Notes: generated by a model from the sequence alone, not told the origin. Positions 42,810-51,553 are shown, numbered from the stretch's first letter. The stretch is DNA of 64,000 nucleotides from Firmicutes bacterium HGW-Firmicutes-1 (GCA_002841625.1 PHAG01000002.1:186001-250000); one strand, 5' to 3'. Translations and numbers: made by a program.

Positions 42810-43526
42810 ATGGTAACAAATATTCAATTAGTGGAATTTGTAAAAAAAGCTTTGAGTGAGAATTGGGGATATTGTTTAGGTTCATTTGGAAATATCTTAA
42901 CCCCTGCCTTCATGAGCCAAAAAATGAAACAAGGGTATGGTGTCGGTGAGTATAATACTAAGCACAAAACATACCTTCAAAAGTTTCTTAACAAAAGAGT
43001 AAGTGATTGTTACGGTCTTGTAAAGGCCTTTGTTTGGTGGAATGATGGTAATGTTAAATACATTGCTAGTCAGGACAGAAATCAAGAAGGGGCTTTTAAT
43101 GCGGCAAAAGAAAAGGGGCCTATTTCAAATATCCCAGAAATACCAGGACTTGTTTTATGGATGAAAGGTCATGCAGGTATTTATATCGGTGGTGGGGAAT
43201 TTATTGAATGCGCAGGAGCTCCTACGGGGATGTTTAAAGGTAAGATTCAAAACGGTAAAGTTGTAAGTGGTAGCAAGTTTACGCATTGGTTTAAAGATAC
43301 TTATATTACATATGTAAGTGCTCCAAAAACAGCAACTGTTCCAGTAAATGAAAAGATTAAGATAGATCTTAATGGAAAGAAAAAAGAGATTATTGGTTAT
43401 TCAAAAGAAAATGTTATTTATGTTAAATTGAATAATCAGGATGTGGCTTTAAGAACTTTTGCTGAAATGTTGGGTTTGAAAGTAGAATGGGATAACACTA
43501 ATAAAGTGGTGATGCTTAAGTGCTAA
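42810..43526 (+). CDS. Endolysin, NlpC/P60 peptidase with C-terminal stalk-like domain
   Basis: 238 residues. The catalytic domain has VSDCYGL (Cys67) and GHAGIYIGG (His121), as in NlpC/P60 cysteine peptidases that cleave D-Glu-diamino acid bonds in peptidoglycan. The C-terminal 65 residues (VALRTFAEMLGLKVEWDNTNKVVMLKC) resemble the copper amine oxidase N-type stalk domain. No signal peptide, so export depends on holin. Confidence 0.85.
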   Translation: MVTNIQLVEFVKKALSENWGYCLGSFGNILTPAFMSQKMKQGYGVGEYNTKHKTYLQKFLNKRVSDCYGLVKAFVWWNDGNVKYIASQDRNQEGAFNAAKEKGPISNIPEIPGLVLWMKGHAGIYIGGGEFIECAGAPTGMFKGKIQNGKVVSGSKFTHWFKDTYITYVSAPKTATVPVNEKIKIDLNGKKKEIIGYSKENVIYVKLNNQDVALRTFAEMLGLKVEWDNTNKVVMLKC

Positions 43527-43747
43527 AAAAGAAAAAAGAAGGATTGTTTTCAAAGCTATTACTGTTATTGGTAATAGCTTTAAATATTTGGTTCACTAAT
43601 AGAGTTTTAAATATTGTTTCAATGGGTATGAGTGAACCAGTAGTATTGATTGGATCATGGTTTTTATTTACTGGAACTGAAGTTTGGATTATGGCAAACA
43701 TCAAAAAACAAAAAATAAAGAAGGAAAATGGTGATAATAATGGATAA
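43520..43747 (+). CDS. Small holin-like membrane protein
   Basis: 75 residues from GTG: a basic start, two hydrophobic segments (about 11-30 and 37-57) and a Lys-rich tail. Lies between endolysin and LL-H-type holin genes, overlapping both; probable second holin or pinholin. Confidence 0.6.
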   Translation: MLKKKKEGLFSKLLLLLVIALNIWFTNRVLNIVSMGMSEPVVLIGSWFLFTGTEVWIMANIKKQKIKKENGDNNG

Positions 43748-44075
43748 GTTGACATTGAATTTATTTGTTGCAGTTGTATTTGTTTGCATTCTCGGCTTAC
43801 TATGGTATTACGGAAAGAAAAAAGTTGTTCAAAACATTATTTTAGGTTTAGTAATTCGAGCTGAACTAAATTGGGGTTCAGGAGCTGGGAAAATAAAATT
43901 TATAGAGGTTATGTCTAGTATATATGAAAAGCTCCCACTAATTATTCAAGTGTTTGTTCCGCAGGCCATTATAACAAAATGGATAGAAGATGCAGTTAAA
44001 TACATAAAAACAGAATTGGTGCAAGGTAAAGATGGAGCTACTGTTACAATAGAAGAAAAACTAAGCACTGAATAA
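43740..44075 (+). CDS. Phage holin, LL-H type
   Basis: 111 residues from the ATG at 43740. One N-terminal membrane segment (LNLFVAVVFVCILGLLWYYG), then an amphipathic region (AELNWGSGAGKIKFIEVMSSIYEKLP) and KWIEDAVKYIK...GKDGATVTIEEKL, matching the LL-H holin family. Permeabilises the membrane for endolysin. Confidence 0.8.
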   Translation: MDKLTLNLFVAVVFVCILGLLWYYGKKKVVQNIILGLVIRAELNWGSGAGKIKFIEVMSSIYEKLPLIIQVFVPQAIITKWIEDAVKYIKTELVQGKDGATVTIEEKLSTE

Positions 44076-44244
44076 AATAAATAGACAAAGAACTATTGGA
44101 AAGATTCTCGTTAGTTTGGTCTTTTCATTTGTATCAAGTTTGAAGATGATCTTCTCCACGAGATTAAAAGGGGTTTTTAGTTTTATGTAGAATTATATAA
44201 TATAGGTATAATAGAACGTATAAATATCATTAGGAGGTGAAAGC

Positions 44245-44781
44245 ATGCTTAATAAAGAAAGAATATTATCATTAATAATTACACTATTAATAGTAGTCAT
44301 TGGGGCTGAGAGTTATTTTTTAATTAATAAAGATCAAAAAATAAAAAGAATGAATGATGAAGCTATTAATGTAGTTAATGAGTTTGAAATTCAAAAACAA
44401 AAGTATGATAGTTTATTAAATAACGAGAGCAAAGAATTAGCTGAAAAAGTAATTATTCACTCTTATCAAGTATATTCTGATGCAGGTATCTTAACGAAAA
44501 ATGATAATACATATATATTTAGAGTCTTGGAATTGCAATCTAACATGAAGATTATTAGTAACTCTTATAGCGGAGATGACAAGGACATTAAAGATATGTT
44601 AGTTAAAATACAGAAGATGCTAGACTTTACCTTTGATAATAGATTTAACATTGAAAAAATGTCAGATGATGAAAAATCTACATATTTTAATAAGAGCCTA
44701 GACCTATATGTGCAGGCAGGCGAGGCTTTAGATATATGCATATCAAAATACGCGTTGTTTGATAGGGTCGGATTAGAATAA
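44245..44781 (+). CDS. Membrane-anchored protein of unknown function
   Basis: 178 residues: one N-terminal membrane anchor (about 9-28, LSLIITLLIVVIGAESYFLIN), then a helical, polar domain facing outside. No family recognised. It follows the lysis genes with its own AGGAGGTG site, a usual place for exclusion or conversion genes. Confidence 0.55.
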   Translation: MLNKERILSLIITLLIVVIGAESYFLINKDQKIKRMNDEAINVVNEFEIQKQKYDSLLNNESKELAEKVIIHSYQVYSDAGILTKNDNTYIFRVLELQSNMKIISNSYSGDDKDIKDMLVKIQKMLDFTFDNRFNIEKMSDDEKSTYFNKSLDLYVQAGEALDICISKYALFDRVGLE

Positions 44782-45197
44782 TTATGATTTGCAGAAAATA
44801 GTTTGCCATAGAAGAAAAATTAAGTACAGTATAATAATAATATTCTTAGAAAAAGAACCTACTAAACTTGGAGCCATCCTAGTTAGTAGGTTTTTTGTTA
44901 TTCATCGAATAATTATTTTAATAAAATTCAATTATAAATTGTCTAATATTGTATAATTATATGAATTTACATGATATAATGACGTAAATACGATTTTTTG
45001 TGTCTAACAAAACTATTTTAGAACACCTTATTATTATGAGATAAACTTGGAAATTAGCGGATATCTAGAATTGACATGCTTTATTGTAATACAGCATCAC
45101 GGATGATAAAATGAGGACAGAGATATGTATATAAAATAATTTTTAGAATTGGAGCAATCTAGCTATAAAAAATCGTTATACAGAGGGGGGAATTTAC
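44782..45197. other. 415-base gap before helicase operon
   Basis: Contains the rightward terminator at 44863-44900 and AT-rich DNA with a possible -10 (TATAAT at 44975-44980) but no good -35. No gene seen. Confidence 0.6.
44860..44900 (+). terminator. Terminator, repeat copy 1
   Basis: AACCTACTAA / TTAGTAGGTT stem followed by TTTT. Closely related in stem and loop (CTTGGAGC-ATCCT) to the terminator at 47612-47656. Confidence 0.8.
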
Positions 45198-47045
45198 ATG
45201 TCAACATTTCAAACAGTTGTACCAAATATTGAAGGAAATAGGAAATTAAGAACACCTCAAATTGAGGCATATCTTAATATTAAAGAATATTTCATCAATA
45301 ATCCTCAGGGGGAAGCTTTAGTTGTTCTACCAACAGGGACTGGCAAGAGTGGTCTAATATCTATAGCACCATATGGTATAGCAAAAAAAAGAGTTCTTAT
45401 TATTACGCCTGGATTAGTAACTAAAAAGAGTGTCGTAAAGTCATTGCATCCACTTGAAGAAAATTTTTGGATAAAGTATGATGTAATTTTTGATCCAGAA
45501 GATCAACCGGTTGTTGAAGAGTATCAACCAGATATGTTAGAATCAAGCTTGAAAAAATGTGATTTTATAATAACAAATGTCCAAAAATTACAAAGCAAGA
45601 GTAAGAAATCATTAATTAATAGAGTTGACCCTGACTTTTTTGATATGGTTATAATTGATGAAGCACATCACTCTGTTGCTAATACATGGGTGAAAGCTCT
45701 AAAATATTTTAAGAAGGCAAAAAAATTGCATGTTACAGGTACACCGTACAGAGGAGATCAACAGGAACTGCCAGGTAAAGAAATTCATAATACCGCACTT
45801 TCAGAAGTAATGGCTCTTAAGTATGTCAAGTGGTTACGAAATCAACCAGTTAATAATCATGAACTGTATTTTACGATACCTGGTAACGATCAAAGACTTA
45901 GTAAAGACGAAGTCTTAGAATTTAAGGACAAAGAATGGATTGAGAAATCTGTTGCCATGTCAAAAGAATGTTCGATGGATGTTATAAAAGAAAGTATTAG
46001 GTTACTTAAGGACTATAAAGCGTCATCACCAAAGGTGCAACATAAAATATTAGCTACTGCATGTAGTATCGCCCATGCAGAAGATATAAAAAAATGGTAT
46101 GAATTAGCTGGCATGAGAGTTGAAATTGTTCACAGTGATATTAATAGTGATGAACTAGAAAAAAGATTCTTACGCATTGAAGACCATGAATGTGATGTTG
46201 TAGTATCAGTAAATATGCTAATGGAAGGATATGATCATAAGTATCTAACGGTATTGGCACTTTTTAGACCATATAGAAGCTTGAATGCATTTGCACAAGT
46301 AGTCGGTAGGGTACTTAGGGCAATACCTGATGATGAAATTACAGCATTTGAAATAGATAATAATGCCGTCATCGTTTATCATGAAGAGACGGGGCTAACT
46401 GATATGTGGAACTTTTTCTCAGAAGAGGTAGAAAAAAGCAAGAAATATAAAATTAGGGAGTATAGTGGATATGAATCAGACTATAAACATAGAGAAATAA
46501 TATTTGCTGAAGTTGACATTGATGGGCATTATTCACTTGATCAAGGCTCTTATTTAAAAGAATTAGATTTCAGTAGATTATTTGAAGAGGCTAGAGAAAG
46601 AGTCAAGGAAAAGTCGAATGCTAGGTATGAGGAATTGAAGAAAAGTAATCTTAGTAAAGATGAACTTGAGGCGCTAAGAAACTTCAATGAGCGCAAAGTA
46701 TTTGATGAAGAGAAAGATGAAATTGATGCGATAATGCTTGATAAGAGACCAGAAGCTGCTAGAAAAAGGTACAGAGATATGCATGTAAAAAGTGCTCAAG
46801 AGGGTGTAGATCAATTACTTGAAAAGAAAGGTATAGACCCTAAGGCCTCGACATTATATAATAAGTTTAAGGGTGTATTATATGGACTTTCAAAAGTAAC
46901 TCCGAATGATGGTATACTTGTTAGGTATGTAAATGCGAGGGTAAGTAAAAGATATGGTAAAATGGATAAGAGAGAACTGGGTAAGATGGGACTTTCTTTA
47001 AAATATATGCATACAATTTTAGTTGAATTGGAGGAGATGATTTAA
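45198..47045 (+). CDS. SF2 DEAH-box helicase (cargo, possible defence)
   Basis: 615 residues. Motif I is PTGTGKSG (45-52), motif II IIDEAHHS (DEAH 154-157), motif III VTGTPYR (179-185), motif V-VI VVVSVNMLMEGYD and FAQVVGRVLRAIP. A charged C-terminal region of about 200 residues lacks recognised domains. The gene couples to the next by TAATG and the pair sits between near-identical terminators. Such helicases occur in restriction and anti-phage systems and in repair; which applies here is not visible. Confidence 0.8.
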   Translation: MSTFQTVVPNIEGNRKLRTPQIEAYLNIKEYFINNPQGEALVVLPTGTGKSGLISIAPYGIAKKRVLIITPGLVTKKSVVKSLHPLEENFWIKYDVIFDPEDQPVVEEYQPDMLESSLKKCDFIITNVQKLQSKSKKSLINRVDPDFFDMVIIDEAHHSVANTWVKALKYFKKAKKLHVTGTPYRGDQQELPGKEIHNTALSEVMALKYVKWLRNQPVNNHELYFTIPGNDQRLSKDEVLEFKDKEWIEKSVAMSKECSMDVIKESIRLLKDYKASSPKVQHKILATACSIAHAEDIKKWYELAGMRVEIVHSDINSDELEKRFLRIEDHECDVVVSVNMLMEGYDHKYLTVLALFRPYRSLNAFAQVVGRVLRAIPDDEITAFEIDNNAVIVYHEETGLTDMWNFFSEEVEKSKKYKIREYSGYESDYKHREIIFAEVDIDGHYSLDQGSYLKELDFSRLFEEARERVKEKSNARYEELKKSNLSKDELEALRNFNERKVFDEEKDEIDAIMLDKRPEAARKRYRDMHVKSAQEGVDQLLEKKGIDPKASTLYNKFKGVLYGLSKVTPNDGILVRYVNARVSKRYGKMDKRELGKMGLSLKYMHTILVELEEMI

Positions 47046-47470
47046 TGGATATAAGTAAAATGATTTTGTCAAAAGTAAAAAGGCTTGCATGGATTGCTGA
47101 TAATGATGGTGTATTACCATCGGGGTTAGTGGACAATGTTTTTCTTGATGCATATGAATCGATGAGTATAAAAAAAGAGAACAATCAATTATTCGTGGAA
47201 TTAGTGTTTGAAGAGCAAGTAGATGACGAGCGTATAACAACAAAAATGATATATACATACTCGCTAAATAAAAAACTTTTAAGAATTGAAGAAGTTGGAA
47301 ATATGGGAAATATAATTGAGTGGGACAGAGATATAATAATCAATGAGTTAATTGAAGATATTATGGATTATATTGAGGTTCACTATTCAAGAAATGAGCA
47401 AATTGATTTTTTCAATAGTTTACCGAAAGATATTTCTCAGCTGATAATAAAAAGATTTGAAGTAGCATAA
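47045..47470 (+). CDS. Partner protein of helicase, unknown
   Basis: 141 residues, acidic, alpha/beta (LPSGLVDNVFLDAYESMSIKK, RITTKMIYTYSLNKKLLRIEEVGNMGNIIEW). No family recognised. Start overlaps the helicase stop (TAATG), so the two products are probably made in fixed ratio and may act together. Confidence 0.6.
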   Translation: MDISKMILSKVKRLAWIADNDGVLPSGLVDNVFLDAYESMSIKKENNQLFVELVFEEQVDDERITTKMIYTYSLNKKLLRIEEVGNMGNIIEWDRDIIINELIEDIMDYIEVHYSRNEQIDFFNSLPKDISQLIIKRFEVA

Positions 47471-47611
47471 AAATATGTACGTTATTATTATAAACTAAAG
47501 TATCTAAAAAGCGACATATTACCAATTGGTTATTAATAATAGCCAAAGTATCGGTAACGATAAGTGTATATGTGTTGTACAACATGCTTATAATACGCAA
47601 TAATTTTGTAA

Positions 47612-47656
47612 AGAACCTACTAACTTGGAGCAATCCTTGTTGATAGGTTCTTTTTT
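47612..47656 (+). terminator. Terminator, repeat copy 2
   Basis: AGAACCTAC...GATAGGTTCT stem followed by six Ts, sharing the loop core CTTGGAGC-ATCCT with the copy at 44860-44900. Confidence 0.75.
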
Positions 47657-47716
47657 ATTGCATTTTAATATTACTATGATATACTTTTGTTATATTATAA
47701 TAATTTAGGAGGGTAA

Positions 47717-49477
47717 ATGATGAAATATATCAAAAAGGTAACTGCAATAGTACTACTAATTTCCGTTTTATTATCACAGACAATAATAATCAACGCAGCA
47801 TCTACACAGTATACAAACTATGCCGAGAAACTCGCTGAAATCAATGTGTTCCAGGGTACAGCTAATGGCTTTGAATTAGATCGAGAACCTACAAGGTTAG
47901 AGGGCATGGTTATGCTTATTAGACTTTTAGGAAAAGAGACTGATGCAAAGGCTTTAAGCAATCAAACATGTGTGTTTACAGATGTTCCTAGTTGGGGTGT
48001 TGGATATGCAAATTACGCCTATAATAATAAGTTAACTACAGGTATAGGTAATAATCTATTTGGTACAACAGACAACCTTAATGCTAAGGCATATATGACA
48101 TTTCTTTTAAGGGCATTAGGATATGAAGATTCAAAAGGTGATTTTACATATAACGACTCTATAGAGTTTTCTAAATCTATTGGATTGATTGACAATGAGT
48201 TATATAACAAATTAAATACTACTACATTTTTAAGGGATCATATTGCTAAAAGTTCTTATGATACATTACTGCATACAATTAAAGGTTCTAAACAGACATT
48301 GGCTGAAAAATTAATTACTGAAAATGCTATATCAGAAACAATAGCAAAGCAAATCGGTGTTTTCGGTGCATCAGATATTGGTGAGCTACAAGTACATTTT
48401 ATCGATGTTGGACAGGCCCTTGCTATTCTAATAGAAGATGATTTTGGAAACCATATTTTATATGATGCAGGAAATAATGGCGATGACGATACAGTTATTA
48501 ATTATCTCAAGAGTCAGCAAGTAGATGATTTAGAATACATAATCGTCTCTCATACTGACGAAGACCATTTAGGGGCTATGGATTCTGTTCTAGAAGCATT
48601 TGAAGTAGAAAATGCAATAATGACAAGTGGTACAGCTGAAACCGAATCGTATAAAGATGTTATGACAGCTATAACAAGAGAAAGATTACAACCTATTTAT
48701 GTTGATGTAAATGACAAATTCGAGCTAGGAGATATAGATTTTCAAGTATTAGGACCTATAAATGATAAATATAGTGATCCTAACGAATATTCAATTGTAG
48801 TAATGTTTAAATTTGGGGATACATCATTTTTACTTACTGGAGATGCTGAAATTAAAAATGAAACAGAAATGATAAATAATAATACTAACTTAAAAGCCGA
48901 TGTATTGCAGATAGGACATCATGGTTCAGATTCTAGCACTTCATTAAGCTTCTTAAACGCAGTTAATCCAACACAAGCAATAATTAGTTGTGGCAAGGAC
49001 AATAAATACGGACATCCAACTAATGCTACACTTCAAACTTTGGCTAGCAAAGAAGTTGAAATATTTAGAACGGACCTTCATGGCACTATTATTGTAACAA
49101 CTGATGGATATTTTATTAATTTTAATGTAGGTCCAATAGATACAAAAATAATAGAGGCAATTCCAGATAACACAACATTTACTAATACAGGTGTTATTAT
49201 TAGCACATTAGATAAAGTAAATGAGTTAATTACCATCAAAAATATATCTACAACAGACGTAGATGTTACAGGATGGAAGATAATTTCTATAACTGGAAAT
49301 CAGACGTATACTTTTCCATCATACTTATTAAAGGGTGGAGCATCAGTCACCGTAGCTAGTGGTGATGCTGCTGGAATTCTAAAATGGGGGAAGAGTAACA
49401 TTTGGAACAATTCACAATCGGATCCGGCAGAGTTGTATGATTCTACCGGAAAGCTGATTTATAAATTTAACGATTAA
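47717..49477 (+). CDS. Secreted SLH / ComEC-like metallo-beta-lactamase / lamin-tail protein
   Basis: 586 residues. Signal peptide (about 1-28); an S-layer-homology-type region (about 30-200: INVFQGTANGFELDREPTR, FTDVPSWGVGYANYAYNNKLTTGIGNNLFG); a metallo-beta-lactamase domain (about 222-470) with SHTDEDHLG (279-286), LLTGDAE and GHHGSDSS, the ComEC/Rec2-like hydrolase pattern; and a C-terminal lamin-tail-like domain (about 475-586). Presumably a cell-wall-attached nuclease or phosphodiesterase. Carried as prophage cargo with AGGAGG upstream. Confidence 0.82.
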   Translation: MMKYIKKVTAIVLLISVLLSQTIIINAASTQYTNYAEKLAEINVFQGTANGFELDREPTRLEGMVMLIRLLGKETDAKALSNQTCVFTDVPSWGVGYANYAYNNKLTTGIGNNLFGTTDNLNAKAYMTFLLRALGYEDSKGDFTYNDSIEFSKSIGLIDNELYNKLNTTTFLRDHIAKSSYDTLLHTIKGSKQTLAEKLITENAISETIAKQIGVFGASDIGELQVHFIDVGQALAILIEDDFGNHILYDAGNNGDDDTVINYLKSQQVDDLEYIIVSHTDEDHLGAMDSVLEAFEVENAIMTSGTAETESYKDVMTAITRERLQPIYVDVNDKFELGDIDFQVLGPINDKYSDPNEYSIVVMFKFGDTSFLLTGDAEIKNETEMINNNTNLKADVLQIGHHGSDSSTSLSFLNAVNPTQAIISCGKDNKYGHPTNATLQTLASKEVEIFRTDLHGTIIVTTDGYFINFNVGPIDTKIIEAIPDNTTFTNTGVIISTLDKVNELITIKNISTTDVDVTGWKIISITGNQTYTFPSYLLKGGASVTVASGDAAGILKWGKSNIWNNSQSDPAELYDSTGKLIYKFND

Positions 49478-49491
49478 ACAGGAGGAAAATT

Positions 49492-50235
49492 ATGAAAAAA
49501 TTTGGGATATATATATGCATCTTATTAATAATGTTTTCTTTTGGTTCTTTTGCACATTCGGGAAGGACTGATGGTAATGGTGGACATAGAGATAATCAAA
49601 ACAAATCAGGATTAGGATCATACCATTATCATCATGGTAATGGTCCACACTTACATCCAAATGGAGTTTGCCCATATTCGTTTGAAGTACCATCTGATAA
49701 TACGCCTACAGAAAGTAATAATAATAATAGTACTAGTAGTAGCACGACAATTATAAAAACAAGTAAATCATCAAGTAGTGAAATTAGCGTAAGTATAGTT
49801 AATTTTGATGTTAAGATTAATGGCATTATAATCGATAATGAGCATAACAAGTATCCACTGATAATCTACAAGGATATTACTTATTTTCCAATGACGTTTT
49901 CTGGAAGTAGATTTATGGGACTTGAAACATATTGGAATGATAATACAGGATTGAAAGTAATTAGCACAGGTACTACTGGAGCATATAATCCATATGACAA
50001 TAATATTCATAATGACTTTACACAGAAATATAGTGCGAAAATCCCGTCATTTTCTATTACTGTAAATGAAAAAAAGATTGATAATTTGTCTGAAAGTTAT
50101 CCGGTGTTATCATTTAGAGATGTCACATATTTTCCGCTTACATGGAATTATGTTATAAATGAATTTAAATGGAACTATTCATGGTCAAAAAATGAAGGTC
50201 TTATCATAGGAAGTAATCCAAAATTTTTAGAATAA
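49492..50235 (+). CDS. Secreted YHYH-domain protein
   Basis: 247 residues. Signal peptide (about 1-21), then HSGRTDGNGGHRDNQNKSGLGSYHYHHGNGPHLHPNGVCPY, the His-rich YHYH motif found in secreted proteins; a Ser/Thr/Asn linker; and two stalk-type repeats (ITYFPMTF, VTYFPLTW). Metal binding is suggested by the histidines. It starts 14 bases after the SLH/MBL gene with AGGAGG, so the two may work together at the cell surface. Confidence 0.75.
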   Translation: MKKFGIYICILLIMFSFGSFAHSGRTDGNGGHRDNQNKSGLGSYHYHHGNGPHLHPNGVCPYSFEVPSDNTPTESNNNNSTSSSTTIIKTSKSSSSEISVSIVNFDVKINGIIIDNEHNKYPLIIYKDITYFPMTFSGSRFMGLETYWNDNTGLKVISTGTTGAYNPYDNNIHNDFTQKYSAKIPSFSITVNEKKIDNLSESYPVLSFRDVTYFPLTWNYVINEFKWNYSWSKNEGLIIGSNPKFLE

Positions 50236-50324
50236 TATGGATATATATAATAACCGATATAATGTAGGAGCAGAAGATTAAGAGGTTATGGAAAACTTAA
50301 CAATATGCTTATATTGCCCAGTAA

Positions 50325-50362
50325 TAAAAGACCCTACAATGTATTATTCATAGTAGGGTTTT
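50325..50362. terminator. Bidirectional terminator
   Basis: ACCCTAC / GTAGGGT stem with flanking A and T runs, lying between the convergent YHYH gene and the 87-residue gene. Confidence 0.6.
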
Positions 50363-50367
50363 TAAAA

Positions 50368-50631
50368 TTACATTTTAAATAGAATCCATTTACATGTATC
50401 AAGCTCATATTTGATTTCACAGAGCTTTGGCTTTTCATTTAGTCTTATTTCACATTCAAATTTCATCATCTTATTTCCTGCTAATTTTTCGAGATCCGCT
50501 TTTATTACTCTTAATATTTCATAGATTTGAGTGTCACCATTTTTGCCGAGTATCTTAAATTTCAAAGGCTGCATTATTCCAAGTTCATCAGTTTTGCAAA
50601 TCATTTCAATTTTCTTACTTATTGTCTTCAA
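50368..50631 (-). CDS. 87-residue protein at attR, candidate excision factor
   Basis: Small, slightly basic, beta-rich (MQPLKFKILGKNGDTQIYEILRVI, MMKFECEIRLNEKPKLCEIKYELDTCKWILFKM). I do not recognise a named family, though proteins of this look are frequent in Clostridia. It lies within 170 bases of attR, is read leftward into the prophage, has AGGAGGTG before its start and a promoter with a LexA-box. Serine-integrase directionality factors are small, diverse and often near the att site; that role is inference. Confidence 0.55.
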   Translation of the reverse strand: MKTISKKIEMICKTDELGIMQPLKFKILGKNGDTQIYEILRVIKADLEKLAGNKMMKFECEIRLNEKPKLCEIKYELDTCKWILFKM

Positions 50632-50652
50632 TTACATGCACCTCCTAAGTCA

Positions 50653-50681
50653 ATAGTAATACGAACGAACGTTTGTGTCAA
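50653..50681 (-). promoter_or_regulatory. Leftward sigma-A promoter with LexA-box-like operator
   Basis: Read leftward: TTGACA, 17-base spacer, TACTAT. On the plus strand the spacer contains CGAACGAACGTTTG, 13 of 14 positions of the Bacillus LexA consensus and nearly identical to the box at 9484-9497. Both sites occupy the same place between -35 and -10. Confidence 0.75.
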
Positions 50682-50764
50682 TCTAATTGTTGTTGGTTTA
50701 AAATAAAAATTAATACTATTATATTAGGAAGGAACGCAAATTTATTGGAATATTATGCATGAAT

Positions 50765-50815
50765 TATATGCTAATCACTATTACGTATAACATCTTGGCA
50801 CAGAAGAAGATATGA
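50765..50815 (+). other. attR, right prophage end
   Basis: The phage side ends ...ATTACGTATAACATCTTGG (to 50798), inverted relative to 4599-4618. cotJC coding similarity resumes at about 50800 (ACAGAAGAAGAT). Candidate core GC at 50798-50799. Confidence 0.65.
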
Positions 50816-51126
50816 TAAAAGGCACACCATTTGCTGCACATTTTGCGAATCATGGAAGAAGTCCATTCCCACATGATGCAGCGGGAGTTCCGTGGACAGC
50901 AGCCTTTATCAATTCTAAAGATGATCCAGTAACGGATTTAACTGAAAATATGGCAGCAGAACAAAAGGCTAGAACAACATATGAACATTTAATTAAATTA
51001 AGTGATGACCCTGGAGTTATTGACACACTTAGATTTTTACGTGAAAGAGAAGTAGTTCACTTTCAAAGATTTGGCGAAACGCTACGTATTGTTGAAGATT
51101 ATCAAAATACGAAGAAGTTTTATTAA
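50800..51126 (+). pseudogene. cotJC: cotJC 3' part, separated by prophage
   Basis: Reads TEEDMIKGTPFAAHFANHGRSPFPHDAAGVPWTAAFI, then DLTENMAAEQKARTTYEHL and FLREREVVHFQRFGE, the C-terminal half of CotJC with the last metal-binding Glu/His region intact. No ribosome-binding site precedes the first ATG (50812), so it is not expressed alone. The open, conserved frame suggests selection until recently. Together the two parts give about 175 residues versus about 189 for the family. Confidence 0.9.
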
Positions 51127-51138
51127 TTGTACTTTAGG

Positions 51139-51170
51139 AAAGCATATACAGTTGTTTTGTATATGCTTTT
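51139..51170 (+). terminator. Terminator of cotJ operon
   Basis: Perfect 12-bp stem AAAGCATATACA / TGTATATGCTTT, 7-base loop, T-run. Confidence 0.8.
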
Positions 51171-51360
51171 TATTCGATAAAAAACTTTTGGAAATTTGTG
51201 GCGAAGACATGGTGATTTCTTAAATTCTAATAGGAAATTAGTACTATAGTGTATAGAAAGTATTGTTTGTGTGTATCTTATTAGTGAAAAACTATTTGAA
51301 GATTGCTGTTATCTGCATTTTTTAAATATTTTTTAATAATAAGCAAAAGGAGTTAATCAT

Positions 51361-51537
51361 ATGCATGATAAAAATTCAACAAATAATAGTATAGGATGTA
51401 CAGTAACAGATTGTAGATATCATGATACAACAGATTATTGTACACTTGATCACATTGATGTTGTGAAAAGTGAAACGATGGAAGATGTAGCAGCTCAAGA
51501 GGCTACTGATTGTGGTTCTTATGAACTAAAAGATTAA
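51361..51537 (+). CDS. DUF1540 small cysteine protein
   Basis: 58 residues with the DUF1540 cysteine pattern: IGCTVTDCRYHDTTDYCTLDHIDV ... EATDCGSYEL. AAAAGGAG precedes the ATG. Members are small Clostridia proteins, some spore-associated; function unknown. Confidence 0.8.
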   Translation: MHDKNSTNNSIGCTVTDCRYHDTTDYCTLDHIDVVKSETMEDVAAQEATDCGSYELKD

Positions 51538-51553
51538 TTTATAGAAGTAAAGT

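Larger units (their letters stand above)
4598..50799. mobile_element. Contractile-tailed prophage inserted in cotJC
   Basis: About 46.2 kb bounded by the two halves of cotJC and by inverted attP arms. It encodes a large serine recombinase at the left end, an immunity region, replication and partition genes, a lambda-like head module, a P2/Mu-like contractile tail module, lysis genes and cargo. All structural genes appear open and uninterrupted, so the prophage is probably intact. Insertion within a sporulation gene with the recombinase next to an att site is the arrangement of skin-type intervening elements. Confidence 0.93.

Noticed and set aside
50740-50798. Missing CotJC helix hidden in another frame before attR
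   Set aside because: A weak match exists in one frame but requires a frameshift and contains the phage arm; the cotJC frame itself has a stop at 50788-50790.
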